Positions 45,690-57,593 of a stretch of 64,000 nt of DNA are shown piece by piece; position 1 is the first letter of the stretch; every line of letters begins with the position of its first letter. Under the pieces are notes generated by a model. That model saw only the letters and a program-made list of their open reading frames with translations. It did no database searches and was not told the DNA's origin. The translations under genes were made by a program, and so were the position numbers. The DNA comes from Carpediemonas membranifera. Taxonomy: Eukaryota; Fornicata. The stretch covers positions 372,001 to 436,000 of the forward strand of contig JAHDYR010000011.1 in NCBI GenBank assembly GCA_019828565.1, read 5' to 3'.

Positions 45690-46550
45690 ATGGAACTGGA
45701 TATTGCGTATCAACTGGTTGCTCTGAAGGAGATGAAGTCTATTGAGTCTCTTAAGATCAATTCCATCACGATTCAGAAGGAAAAAGGTCCGGAAAGCTGT
45801 CATTCTTGCTTTCGCGCAGTCTCCCCGCGGGTAAGAAGTGGGTAACGAGCACACTGAGGCTCTGTGCTGACCGCTACAGCGCTTTCGATCCAGTACAACG
45901 TGCAGAGCATGTTGTTTGGCATGAACTCCAACGCCACATTCAACGAGGAGGCAGCAATAGCGACTCTGCGCGTTCATGAGAGGCTCGTGACCCCGCTACA
46001 CCAGTCAGTCTTCGCTAACATGGTCAGGGCCAAGCACAAGACACCGACTCTAGACGATTTCCTCGATACCGCGTGTGTCTTCCCCTGACTTTTACTGAGT
46101 TGGATCGCCTTGCCGCATGGGTGGGTGAGCGCAACCCCAGTGTCTGGGTCATCATGACGGAGGCTCGTATTACTGGCGTTTTAGATGGTGAGATCTATGA
46201 GCCGCTGCTTCGGGCCGTTGCTGACGACGCTGATAGATTCACGTTCGGCAGCCCCTGAAAAGTTCCTCCAGTTAACCGACACGAGCCTTGACTATGCCGT
46301 CGAGAGTGTCCAGATCAAGGACTATGCCAATCGTCGCTGCCTTGTCAAGTGGATCGGGTATCCTGTGCCTGTCACCGTTCCGCTGACCGATACGTTGCGT
46401 GAGCTGGAGGCTGGGGAAACCTCGGGGTTTGTGGGCGTGCGACGGGAGATAACCTTCTGGGCGGGGTCGTACAACCGGGGGAAATTCAGAACAATCTTTT
46501 CAGGCGTCGGGAACCCGAGCGTGACGTTTCTGAGGAGTAAATCAAGATAA
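45690..46550 (+). CDS. E5, chromodomain-like protein (frameshifted)
   Basis: From ATG 45690. Three frames join to about 285 residues: a helical N-terminal part (ALKEMKSIESLKINSITIQK), a middle part (RVHERLVTPLHQSVFANMV) and a C-terminal segment YAVESVQIKDYANRRCLVKW followed by IGYP. The Y-x-V-E ... Y/C-L-V-K-W-x-G-Y signature is that of a chromodomain, which binds methylated histone tails. Copy 2 has one fewer frameshift over 50225-51058. It lies directly downstream of the SET gene on the same strand (175 bp), so a reader and a writer of lysine methylation are adjacent. Confidence 0.6.
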
Positions 46551-46782
46551 TATTGTCCAATGAGGCTCTTTACATCGCCTTCTAGCTCGATATTGATGTT
46601 GTTAGTGATTTTCTAGAGTACAGCACCAGTTTCGGTAATAGGGGACAGACGAGCGCAAAACAACTACATGGCTCCGAACTACACGCGTTTCGGCGTTGAT
46701 ATTGGTTATTAAATGCACTGCTGGTAGCATATTGAGGGATTTCGTCATTGTACTCGAATGCACAAGTGTGCAGTTTATGCTT
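46541..46782 (+). repeat. Internal repeat R2
   Basis: About 240 bp, same orientation as R1, directly at the 3' end of E5 (the E5 stop codon is in its first 10 bp). Confidence 0.85.
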
Positions 46783-46899
46783 TCTCGGCCAGCCGACGAT
46801 ATTTACCACCACAGACAGCTGCATACAGGCTGTAGACTAGACATATACAGCAGGCTGAGTAATATAGCACCATACCCCCCTACAAACCGCGAATCAACC

Positions 46900-48960
46900 T
46901 CAAAGTCACATAAACATAAGCGATACGGTCGGTATATCAATCCTTTACTCTTTACTTCTTCACTGACCATCTCCTCCTCTTCAGCCCGGGAGGAACCTTT
47001 GCGCAGAGTGGCGTGTCCCCTTGTCACTTCGACCGCATACTCGATTTCCCACTCGCGACACTGTTGGGCAAAAACACGCCAGGGCGCTCTGGCCGTTTTC
47101 GTTGGGCTTAAACGCGACATGTGTCACCTTGCCCCTCCTCAGACTTGCTAAAAACGTACATGCCGACGACTGGATCGATCTTTGGGTCAAAAATCCCGGA
47201 CAACATGGAGGTATGCAACGGACTTTCCAGTCATTGAGCACCAGGCTTCAACAGCCCACTGAGTTAACCACTTCTCCTGCATGATTGGCTTACCGATGTT
47301 GCTCCCTCCGTGACAGTGTGTACACTGCACACTTCATGGAAAAGTTCGTCCCGGAGACCCTCCTCGGGCCGCCTGTACCCCGGAGTGGCCCGCCGGTTCA
47401 TCTCTATCGCTTCCTTTGTATATCTGCTCGCGGTAGTTGTCCGCCTTCGTCTCCGCTGCACACTGCTCTTCATTCGTCATCGTCTCCCAGCTCTTGAACG
47501 CATGAGGCTCCCGTGACGCCCCTCGATCATCATGAGGCAGTGTGTTATACAGTTGCCGTGGGCAGGGTTTTGTATCTGACCCACTGCTTGCTCTTCTCCA
47601 GCTGGATTGGCGACGCCAACTCTAAACTTGACTTCCCTGCTCCTCATCTGCTTCGAAGCTGGGTCGACGTGGTCGACCTGGACATATTCAACGTCCGACT
47701 CCAGCCTCGAATGCCACCTTTGCTGTCTGCCTCTTGCTCTTTATCTGCCTCACGCTTTTCCTCTGACTCTGCATTCACTCTCTGACTCAGCCTATCTCGT
47801 CCTCCTGTCTCCTCCTCTGCCTCACCCTCCTCCACTGGCTCTCTTCCTCCTCTGACTCCTCCTCCGAGTCCCTCTGGCCTGGCTCTTCTCGGGCTCAGCC
47901 TGATGCAGGCGTCGCATTTGGTCACGTCCTCCCTATGTGATCTCACCCTTTCCTCTCCTCTGTCACCAGCTCCTCGTGTGCCTCGCGCTTCTTCTCCTCT
48001 GTCACCATCTCCTCCCTCGTCTGACTCCTCTGAGCTGTTATCGACATCAGCGATCTTCTGAGGGATTGTCATGAGGGCCTTTGCGCTTCATGTGGATTGA
48101 GTCGCTCTTCCCGCACGGTGGGGGTACTCGTTCGTGCTTGGTGTGTGCCCGACTGGGGTAGGTCGCGGCGAAACGGCGCGGGTGTCGGGCTGGCACCCCA
48201 TGGAGATGCTCAGCTGCGTACTCCCACGTCTTGCAGCAGCCTCGTGACGGTCTCCTCCAGCTCGAGTACTCTCTTCTGCGCCTTGTGATGGAGCACTCGT
48301 GCCTCCATCGGAAGAGATGGGAGGTCTTTGTGAATCCAGTCCTTCATTTTCGAGCAGCTTGGATACGCGAAGGTATCTGTCGAACTGGACGTCGACGTGG
48401 TTGTCCCCAGCAACCGCAGCTGACTCTCGAGAGGCGCGAATGCGAAGCTCGCCGTGCACCTCCTTCTGGACTCTATGCCACAGGACGTAGCTGCGAGCGT
48501 TATTGTCCTCCCACTCTTTGAGCTTCTGGGCGATCTTTCTTCGCGCCGGCGCTTTGATCGCGTTCTTCTAATCTCTCATCGTCGGACTCTGCTGTCAAAG
48601 TCCACCTCACCTCTCACTGTCGCACAACTCAGAATCGTCGTGACGCCGCTCTTCACCACTGTCCACGCCACTTCATCGTCGACGGGTTCTTTCTAGCGCT
48701 CGGCCTTGCCCTTGCCCTTGTCCTTTCTCCCTCGGTGTCAATGGCCCTTCAATAATGGCCTTTACGCGCCTTTGCGCTTCTCCTGGCTATACACGATATC
48801 AGCCTGGTTGTCGTCAACCCACTTCGCCAGCGCGCCGGGCTTCTGAACTTCTTGGTCCGGCGCGAGTGCCATAAACTGCTTCTTCAACTTATCCTGGAGC
48901 TCCTCCTTCTCGTCCTTCTCGTGAGGCGGAATTTCGTGGTGATATGGTTCAGGTTGATTC
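46900..48960 (-). CDS. E6, large acidic protein (heavily frameshifted)
   Basis: Collinear open segments on the minus strand in both copies. The order is a Lys/Glu-rich helix (TTKFRLTKDEKEELQDKLKK), a long Ser/Asp/Glu-rich stretch (ESEVDFDNESDDE in copy 2), a coiled coil (HHKAQKRVLELEETVTRLLQ), a second acidic region (ADVDNSSEESDEGGDGDRGE) and a C-terminal part with WLTQWAVEAWCSMTGKS. No convincing start codon upstream of 48960; the first ATG of the frame is near 48,880. One or two genes are possible. The composition is that of a nuclear or chromatin-associated protein; no domain recognised. Confidence 0.45.
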
Positions 48961-49213
48961 CTATATAAGCATTGCTATGACTACAAACGCTTCCTGATCA
49001 CTAGATCGAGCAGTTTCGTTCATCCAGCAAAAACCGCGCGAAGAACAGCACATTTGGCATGATTGGTGGTTGCCTTGGTGTATGCAGCCAATATCGCATC
49101 GTACTGTTCCCTTGCTAGCGCCTCTCAATCCACTCTTTAGCAAGTCCATTTTCGGCACTCATCAGCAAGAGAGCATAAAAATGGACATAGAGTGCCAAAA
49201 GTAATAAACTGAA

Positions 49214-49313
49214 NNNNNNNNNNNNNNNNNNNNNNNNNNNNNNNNNNNNNNNNNNNNNNNNNNNNNNNNNNNNNNNNNNNNNNNNNNNNNNNNNNNNNNN
49301 NNNNNNNNNNNNN
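49214..49313. other. Assembly gap (100 N)
   Basis: Exactly 100 unknown bases, the usual placeholder for a scaffold join of unknown size. Flanks are the two copies of the 4.44-kb block. Confidence 0.99.
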
Positions 49314-49393
49314 CCACACGGCATCTTGTCTCATAAAATGACTGTTTATTGCCCTAAATTTGTGCTGCGGCGTGACCGAATCGAAACGAGAAC

Positions 49394-50050
49394 ATGAAGC
49401 CTCACCAAAAGGCAGATACTGTGATTACGGCGGGAGGAATACCAGCAATACTACTCCCCGATGACTTTGAGTCATTTGTTGCGGCCTGTGATGAAGCAGG
49501 CATTCGTTCGCGCCCAGCACCACGTTCTCCGTCGCAGTGGACAAGAATGGCTTCAACAGCGAGCTAGATCTGGCCATGGTGCCTCAGCATGCGCTTATGG
49601 GGCCGACAGTGGGCGATGGTATCCTTACCAACAAGAGCATCCCCAACGACGCAGTCATTGGCATATACTGCGGCAAGATCATCCCCTCGAGCCCGAACCC
49701 GGTGCAGTCACGACCTACGTGACGAGGCTCAAGCAGCCTAACAACTTTGTTGTTGACTCCGGCCGGCCTCACGTTCGGCTGTCACAAGATCAACGATGGT
49801 GCTCGCTTTCTACAACGTCGTACCGGGGACGGCTCTACGTTAATGTGCAGGTGGGGACCAGAAGAAGCGTCTTCCGTCATTCTTACTTGGCGGATCGCGC
49901 TATTGCCAAGTTCGAGTACCTCTCGATCGAGTATGGCGAGCAGTACTGGCGTGGACGCAAGCCCATGGCCCTCTACCCCTGTCTGAGAAGAGCTTGCTGA
50001 GGTTGAGTATGAGGAGATCAACGATGTCTTAGACGCCGTTCTTCCTAACC
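49394..50050 (+). pseudogene. E4 copy 2, SET protein with frameshifts
   Basis: Collinear with 44855-45514 but broken by several 1-base insertions and deletions. Motifs such as GPTVGDGILTNKSIPNDAVI and LSIEYGEQYW are visible in different frames. Probably a low-quality reading of the same gene rather than a second gene. Confidence 0.8.
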
Positions 50051-50224
50051 TAAATTGAGATCCCAACAATTCATTGCTTTCAAAAGTTCAAGGGTCCTTC
50101 TACCTGGCCCATCATCACTGGGATCCTCGTGCTTGGCGCCCACATCCCCGATGTCACCCAAAAAGATCTAGAATTTTTCCGGAAAATCGGCTTCCGACAA
50201 TTTTCATTGATCCCCTGACGCTCG

Positions 50225-51058
50225 ATGGAACTGGATATTGCGTATCAACTGGTTGCTCTGAAGGAGATGAAGTCTATTGAGTCTCTTAAGATCAATTCCA
50301 TCACGATTCAGAAGGAAAAGGTCCGGAAAGCTGTCATTCTTGCTTTCGCGCAGTCTCCCGCGGGTAAGAAGTGGGTAACGAGCACACTGAGGCTCTGTGC
50401 TGACTCGCTACAGCGCTTCGATCCAGTACAACGTGCAGAGCATGTTGTTTGGCATGAACTCCAACGCCACATTCAACGAGGAGGCAGCAATAGCGACTCT
50501 GCGCGTTCATGAGAGGCTCGTGACCCCGCTACACCAGTCAGTCTTCGCTAACATGGTCAGGGCCAAGCACAAGACACCGACTCTAGACGATTTCCTCGAT
50601 ACCGCGTGTGTCTTCCCCGACTTTTTACTGAGTTGGATCGCCTTGCCGCATGGGTGGGTGAGCGCAACCCCAGTGTCTGGGTCATCATGACGGAGGCTCG
50701 TATTACTGGCGTTTTAGATGGTGAGATCTATGAGCCGCTGCTTCGGGCCGTTGCTGACGACGTTGATAGATTCACGTTCGGCAGCCCTGAAAAGTTCCTC
50801 CAGTTAACCGACACGAGCCTTGACTATGCCGTCGAGAGTGTCCAGATCAAGGACTATGCCAATCGTCGCTGCCTTGTCAAGTGGATCGGGTATCCTGTGC
50901 CTGTCACCGTTCCGCTGACCGATACGTTGCGTGAGCTGGAGGCTGGGGAAACCCTCGGGGTTTGTGGGCGTGCGACGGGAGATAACCTTCTGGGCGGGGT
51001 CGTACAACCGGGGAAAATTCAGAACAATCTTTTTCAGGCGTCGGGAACCCGAGCGTGA
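50225..51058 (+). pseudogene. E5 copy 2, chromodomain-like protein with frameshifts
   Basis: From ATG 50225, same protein as 45690-46550. Here the first 70 codons and the block from RVHERLVTP through CVFPDF each read more cleanly than in copy 1, so the two copies together define the true frame. Confidence 0.75.
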
Positions 51059-51076
51059 CGTTTCTGAGGAGTAAAT

Positions 51077-51320
51077 CAAGATAATATTGTCCAATGAGGC
51101 TCTTTTACATCGCCTTCTAGCTCGATATTGATGTTGTTAGTGATTTTCTAGAGTACAGCACCAGTTTCGGTAATAGGGGACAGACGAGCGCAAACAACTA
51201 CATGGCTCCGAACTACACGCGTCTCGGCGTTGATATTGGTTATTAAAATGCACTGCTGGTAGCATATTGAGGGATTTCGTCATTGTACTCGAATGCACAA
51301 GTGTGCAGTTTATGCTTTTC
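51077..51320 (+). repeat. Internal repeat R3 (copy 2 counterpart of R2)
   Basis: Same as R2 with minor indels; expected if the 4.44-kb block is a contig overlap. Confidence 0.85.
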
Positions 51321-51449
51321 GGCCAGCCGACGATATTTACTCACCACAGACAGCTGCATACAGGCTGTAGACTAGACATATACAGCAGGCTGAGTAATAT
51401 AGCACCATACCCCCTACAAACCGCGAATCAACCCTCAAAGTCACATAAA

Positions 51450-53490
51450 CATAAGCGATACGGTCGGTATATCAATCCTTTTACTCTTACTTCTTCACTG
51501 ACCATCTCCCTCCTCTTCAGCCCGGGAGGAACCTTTGCGCAGAGTGGCGTGTCCCCTTGTCACTTCGACCGCATACTCGATTTCCCACTCGCGACACTGT
51601 TGGGCAAAACACGCCAGGGCGCTTCCGGCTGTTTTCGTTGGGCTTTAAACGCGACATGTGTCACCTTGCCCTCCTCAGACTTGCTAAAAAAACGTACATG
51701 CCGACGACTGGATCGATCTTTGGGTCAAAAATCCCGGACAACATGGAGGTATGCAACGGACTTTCCAGTCATTGAGCACCAGGCTTCAACAGCCCACTGA
51801 GTTAACCACTTCTCCTGCATGATTGGCTTACCGATGTTGCTCTCCTCCGTGACAGTGTGTACACTGCACACTTCATGGAAAAAGTTCGTCCCGGAGACCC
51901 TTCCTCGGGCCGCCTGTACCCCCGGAGTGGCCCGCCGGTTCATCTCTATCGCTTCCTTTGTATATCTGCTCGCGGTAGCTGTCCGCCTTCGTCTCCCCGC
52001 TGCACACTGCTCTTCATTCGTCATCGTCTCCCCAGCTCTTGAACGCATGAGGCTCCGTGACGCCCTCGATCATCATGAGGCAGTGTTATACAGCTGCCGT
52101 GGGGCAGGGTTTTGTATCTGACCCACTGCTTGCTCTTTCTCCAGCTGATTGGCGACGCCAACTCTAAACTTGACTTCCCTGCTCCTCATCTGCTTCGAAG
52201 CTGGGTCGACGTGGTCGACCTGGACATATTCAACGTCCGACTCAGCCTCGAATGCCACCTCGTTGTCTGCCTCTTGCTCCTTATCTGCCTCACGCTTTCT
52301 CCTCTGACTTCTGCATTCACCTCTGACTCAGCCATCTCGTCCTCCTGCTCCTCCTCCTCTGCCCTCACCCTCCTCCACTGGCTCTTCTTCCTCCTCTGAC
52401 TCCTCCTCCGGAGTCCTCTGGCCTGGCTCTTCGGGCTCAGCCTGGATGCAGGCGTCGCATTTGGTCACGTCCTCCCTCATGTGACTCCACCCTTCCTCTC
52501 CTCTGTCACCAGCTCCCTCGTGTGCTCTCGCGCTTCTTCTCCTCTGTCACCATCTCCTCCCTCGTCTGACTCCTCTGAGTTGTTATCGACATCAGCGATC
52601 TTCTGAGGGATTGTCATGAGGGCCTTGCGCTTCATGTGGATTTCGAGTCGCTCTTCCCCGTACGGCGGGGGTACTCGTTCGTGCTTGGTGTGTGCCCCGA
52701 CTGGGGTAGGTCGCGGCGAAACGGCGCGGGTGTCGGGCTGGCACCCATGGAGATGTCAGCTGCGTACCCCACGTCTTGCAGCAGCCTCGTGACGGTCTCC
52801 TCCAGCTCGAGTACTCTCTTCTGCGCCTTGTGATGGAGCACTCGTGCCTCCATCGGAAGAGATGGGAGGTCTTTGTGAATCCAGTCCTTCATTTCGAGCA
52901 GCTTGGATACGCGAAGGTATCTGTCGAACTGGACGTCGACGTGGTTGTCCCCAGCAACCGCAGCTGACTCTCGAGAGGCGCGAATGCGAAGCTCGCCGTG
53001 CACCTCCTTCTGGACTCTATGCCACAGGACGTAGTTGCGAGCGTTATTGTCCTCCCCACTCCTTGAGCTTCTGGGCGATCTTTTCTTCGCGCCGGCGCTT
53101 GATCGCGCGTTCTCTAATCTCATCGTCGGACTCGTTGTCAAAGTCCACCTCACTCTCACTGTCGCACAACTCAGAATCGTCGACGCCGCTCTCTTCACCA
53201 CTGTCCACGCCACTCTCATCGTCGACGGGTTCTTTCTTAGCGCTCTCGGCCTTGCCCTTGCCCTTGTCCTTCTCCCTCGGTGTCAATGGCCTCAATAATG
53301 GCCTTTACGCGCCTTGCGCTTCTCCTGGCTATACACGATATCAGCCTGGTTGTCGTCAACCCACTTCGCCAGCGCGCCGGGCTTCTTGAACTTCTTGGTC
53401 CGGCGAGTGCCATAAACTGCTTCTTCAACTTATCCTGGAGCTCCTCCTTCTCGTCCTTCGTGAGGCGGAATTTCGTGGTGATATGGTTCA
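51450..53490 (-). pseudogene. E6 copy 2, acidic protein with frameshifts
   Basis: Same series of segments as 46900-48960. This copy shows the uninterrupted acidic stretch (53295-53044), the coiled-coil segment with DNHVDVQFDRYLRVSKLLE (53219-52632), and a continuous link RLEIHMKRKALMTIPQKIAD near 52,640-52,590, which suggests that the upstream and downstream parts are one protein. Confidence 0.55.
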
Positions 53491-53749
53491 GGTTGATTCC
53501 TATATAAGCATTGCTATGACTACAAACGCTTCCTGATCACTAGATCGAGCAGTTTCCGTTCATCCAGCAAAACCGCGCGAAGAACAGCACATTTGGCATG
53601 ATTGGTGGTTGCCTTGGTGTATGCAGCCAATATCGCATCGTACTGTTCTTGCTAGCGCTCTCAATCCACTTTTAGCAAGTCCATTTTCGGCACTATCAGC
53701 AAGAGAGCATAAAAAAATGGACATAGAGTGCCAAAAGTAATAAACTGAA

Positions 53750-54935
53750 ACCATCCTCACGGCAACTATGTACCTAGGCGGCCCTCAGCACCTCCAATAC
53801 CTTTCCGTATGTGCTTTTTTTGTCCGTCCCTACTTCGTCCCACGAACCAGAAAAAGCGCAAAGAGAGGGCTCTTTGAATATTTCCTATAACGGCAGCAGA
53901 GCATAAAACACGGTTCGAAAGGGCTGATTTTTATGCTCTCTTGCCGTTAGTTCAAGCCGAGGCACGCTTTCGGGCGAGCTCCGGCCAAGGGGTCCAGGAG
54001 TCAGCTTTTGGGGAAGGTCTGTGGTGCTATAACGTACCTCGGGACGCACTGTGGAGGCCCCTAGAGTACTCGGTCATGACATGTCAGACCAAGGGTCCCT
54101 CAAATCTGGCCCCCATTCAGGATGCTCCCCCTAAATGTTCCGTTGCAAGCGTCTGACGGGCGTTCTCTGGATACCGACCAAGATGGAGGTCACGTGGATC
54201 AACGGACGATAATTACGGTATTCTGGCCATGCCTGGTACTCTCAAATCATCTATACTGATCAGTGCTCCATTTATAGTTCATATTGTTTGGTCCTGATGG
54301 ACTTATAGTTGTTGATGTTGTTTAGGGATAATTGTTGCTTTAACGATGCTCTGCGCTCGCTTACTGATGTTTCTTAGTGATATGTGCATGCCTACTACGT
54401 TAAAGCTGCCAGTATTCTTTCTATTCTTAAGTTCGCCATTTCAGTCTCGTTGCGAGCATAAAGTGCACATTGTGAAGGAAATTGGGTGGTTATATAATGG
54501 ATACAGGGCAGGAAAAGGTACACGAATGCCGTCCTGAGGTTTGGCATGGGATACTGATCTCATACGTCAAAAAAATGGGCGGTGGTATTCGAATTTCAGA
54601 ATTTCGGCATGTCCGAATTCCGAGGCAAGCGGGTAGGGTGTACAAAACCTGGTCTGGGTCCCTACTGGAGCTAATAGATAACAGTATCACCGTGTATTCG
54701 GTTTTCAGAAATATAACTTGTGTTGGTATTGCTATTTCAGAATTACTTCCAGTACCGGAGATTGTCTTAGAATTTGGATGTTCATGACTACTTTAAAATT
54801 TTAAAAAGTTCCCATGAACTCCACTCCAGCTCAGGATTGCGGATCTGAGCCAAGTTTAGGTCGAATCCAAGTATTTGATAATTTTTGTATGTACGAAATT
54901 CTGAAATTGCAATACCAACAGAAAAACTCGTGTTA
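53750..54935. other. Region of TIR element without recognised gene
   Basis: Contains a hairpin with 20-bp arms at 53889-53908 and 53928-53947 (AACGGCAGCAGAGCATAAAA and its near complement). An inverted repeat with 24-bp arms lies at 54721-54744 and 54897-54920 (TGTTGGTATTGC...). At 54427-54475 a segment repeats at about 57766-57815 (CTTAAGTTCGCCATTT ... GCGAGCATAAARTGCACA). Short frames here look non-coding. Confidence 0.5.
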
Positions 54936-56136
54936 TGGAGGTTCTAGCTGCAAATAACGACGATATTGTTAAGCGCTGGTCTGATAGAGGTTCAGTGAAG
55001 ACGCGTAGTGTGTACAAGAAGCACCTGGAGGACGTTTTTGGCCAGCATTTGCCAGGAAACAGGCGCTGAAATGCAGAAGGGCATCGAGATTGTCCGAAGC
55101 GACAACGTTACGACTTATTTGGCGCATTATTTCGCTACAAAGACGCCTGCTATGGCTAAGAGGATCGTTTCGGCTGTTCAGTCTTTCCGGAACTTCGACT
55201 TGCCACATCCCGCGAAGCCGTTGTCCTGGAAAGAGGAGGAAGAGGTGTCGCCTGCATCAGTTGAGAGTCTCCCCCAGCCCGTATGGCGCCATTGCCATTC
55301 TGCTCAACCAGACGGGCTGGGAGTATTCGTATCTCCAAGGTAATCTCCCCGATGCGATAGACCTTACCTCGTGCCCGAGCTGGATGGGCTTTGGCACGCT
55401 CAAATCGGGATTCCCGCAGACCAGTGCTGTATCGGAGGCGCTCAAGGTTCAGGGGTTGACGGTTCGCATGCTTCGCTTTGCGCAGCGGATCGACGTGTCC
55501 ACCGATAGGATGCAGTCTATCGGCACGCTAGAGCGCCGCGGCAGACCGCAGGAGAAGCCCTCAGAAGGTCATTAAGGACAAGCGCATCAGCCTGACCGAT
55601 GAGCAGTTCAGGCACCAGTTGGCGTCCAGTCACTTAACGACCACGCGGCGCCCAACGATCCTCGATCTCAACCCGGAGATCCGAAGCTCTGCCGACCTGG
55701 TGCCGCCGATGCTCGATGACTGGCTTTTACAACAGGCTCAAGGCCAGAATGATCGAGCTTCACGATACTAAGAAGAAAGAGAGGCAAAAGCGAGGCTGAC
55801 AAGGAGGCGGAGTTCGGCTCGCCGACTCGCGAGACAGAGATGCCAGAGGGCGAGAGAGAGGGCGATACTGACGAGGAGGCGGTGTCCGACGAGCCAGCTT
55901 ACCAGGCAGAGTGGATGCACTACGAGGTGCCAGCTCGCGAGGAGAGCGCCTTTGGTGAGGAGGTGGACTTATGCAAGAGTGCCGATGAGGAACCAAAGAT
56001 CGACCACGACGAGCATGGCGGGGAGGTGGCGGGCAGAGATGGTGATGGGGAGATTCAAGAGAACGTGATTGATGAGGAGCGCTCAGAGAGCGATACTGCC
56101 GACAGTATCGTCTTTTTCCTTCATCTGACATTGTAA
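54936..56136 (+). CDS. E7, hypothetical protein with SAM-like N-terminus and acidic tail (frameshifted)
   Basis: From ATG 54936, about 390 residues across four frames. The first part (KTRSVYKKHLEDVFGQHL, then NVTTYLAHYFATKTPAMAKR) has the pattern of the SAM-like core-binding domain of tyrosine recombinases. No convincing catalytic His-x-x-Arg...Tyr is found afterwards. The later parts contain ILLNQTGWEYSYLQGNLPD, a basic segment with many Arg, and a strongly acidic C-terminus (55840-56136, EGEREGDTDEEAVSDEPAY). I do not recognise the whole. Confidence 0.45.
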
Positions 56137-56255
56137 AGAGGAAGAGTTTATGATTGGAGCATAGCTGATGTCCATAAACACCATTCATAAGCCAGTCCTG
56201 TCTTGTTTTCCACTGCTACTTCTCTCGTTGCGACGCACAGCTAGCTGTCGCGAAA

Positions 56256-56264
56256 TGCACTTTA
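56256..56264 (+). promoter_or_regulatory. Putative core promoter motif of E8
   Basis: TGCACTTTA, 29 nt before ATG 56293, followed by AGACC. Same motif, orientation and distance as for the retroelement gag genes. Confidence 0.5.
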
Positions 56265-56292
56265 AGACCAATTTTCACACAGCTACCTGTGC

Positions 56293-57593
56293 ATGGTGTT
56301 CGAGCTAGATAGCGACAAGCTGGAGCGACTTACTTCCTTACCTGGTAATAGTAGACAATATCTGCACGACTTTGAACCTGAAAAGCTGCAGGTCGTGATC
56401 AAAGTTGATGAGCATTATGATATGGAGGTTCCCACCCTGCTAGCGCTCAAGGACAGTCCGCATGTCCTCCCTGTCGTCGATACAGGTTTTTGTCGACCGT
56501 GATCCAGCCTTCATGGCTCCTTTGGTCAACTGTACCCCCTTCGCTGACATCTGCCAGGCTCACTCCAGCGTGCAGTTCCGCTATGTTTCGCATCTGCTGC
56601 AGGCAGTATGCTACATGCATGACCACGGGGTTGTCCATTGCGATATTAAGCCAGACAACTTCCTCTTCAGCAAGAGTCAGAAGGGATACCTCATTGATTT
56701 TTGGGTCTGCAATGAGGAAGCCGGCTAATGGCGACGACAGGTGGGCCATACAACTGAGATTCGCATCCGAGTATCGCGGCACCCATGGATATTTGCCCCC
56801 CAGAGCTTTTCTACGAGTACCTTGTCTCGCGCTCAGTGATTCCTGCTGCACGCGACACCTCCAAGCTCGCGCGCATGACGGCAGGGGCTCTTTCCGTCAC
56901 TTCTTATGTCGTGACACCTGCATCGGACATTTACTCTTGCGGTGTAGTCATTTTTGATGCTCTTTTACGGTCTCCCCAAGTCCCCCTTTGCCGCGAAGGT
57001 GACTGACATGGGTGCAAACATGGCGCAGATCGACAACAAGAAGAAGAAGAAGATGCTGAAGCTTGGTAGCTTGCTGAACTGGTGCCAATTCTATGGTGGG
57101 CAGTTGCAGTTGTCACCTCAGGCACAGACACATTTCAAAGATTGCCTCGAGTGTGTCAACGTGAACTCTGAGCTCCCGATTCGCGGCACCACGCCACCTA
57201 CTTGTCTCAGCCTGTACGACCTGGCAATGCAGATGCTCCACTTCGACCCCTGCGAAGCGTCCCACTGCTGCCGAATGTCTTGACAAGCTCAAGGTCATCA
57301 TGCGCGTGCATGAATGCGTCGCCAAGCCGAGTCCGCTTCTGTTAGATGATACAGAAGAGGTCACCCTGTCTGCAGCTCAGCGAAAGAGACTGACCGACTG
57401 CTGTCAGCGAGGGTTTGAGGGTCAAGTCTTCTATCGGCGCTGCATAGTGTGTGGTAGAGACCTTCATGGACGCGAGAACGTCAGCTGTGACACATGCCAC
57501 AAGGGATACAGGCAGGTGAGCACCAATAAGTGCGCAAAAGGTGTGCGCGGAAGACTGCACAGGCAGTTTATTGCGATGATTGAGCGGACGTAA
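56293..57593 (+). CDS. E8, protein kinase fused to a C-terminal zinc finger (frameshifted)
   Basis: From ATG 56293, about 430 residues over several frames. Kinase features: HVLPVVDTGF (hinge side), HDHGVVHCDIKPDNFLFS (catalytic loop), YLIDF (metal-binding region, frame lost within DFG), YRGTHGYLPPELF (activation segment), ASDIYSCGVVIFDALL and a late DP...PTAAECLDKLK. A long insert lies between the activation segment and the helix with ASDIYS, as in Cdc7-type kinases. The C-terminus has two CxxC pairs (CIVCGRDLHGRENVSCDTC). An ATP-binding glycine loop is not obvious, so activity is uncertain. The frameshifts may be base errors. Confidence 0.65.

Larger units (their letters stand above)
44778..49213. 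repeat. 4.44-kb block, copy 1 (left of assembly gap)
   Basis: Collinear with 49315-53749. Copy 1 ends exactly at the N run and copy 2 begins exactly after it, with frequent 1-base indels in homopolymers and a few substitutions. This is most simply an unmerged overlap of two contigs. Confidence 0.9.
49315..53749. repeat. 4.44-kb block, copy 2 (right of assembly gap)
   Basis: Repeats E3 start, E4, E5, R2 and E6 in the same order as 44778-49213. Its right edge continues into unique sequence at 53750. Copy-specific indels break genes differently in each copy. Confidence 0.9.

Noticed and set aside
44778-53749. True tandem gene duplication of the SET/chromodomain block
   Set aside because: Both copies terminate exactly at the N gap, which is better explained by overlapping contigs; kept open pending read mapping.
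54936-55800. Tyrosine recombinase encoded by E7
   Set aside because: The N-terminal segment looks like a SAM-like core-binding domain, but no catalytic His-x-x-Arg with downstream Tyr could be found in any frame.
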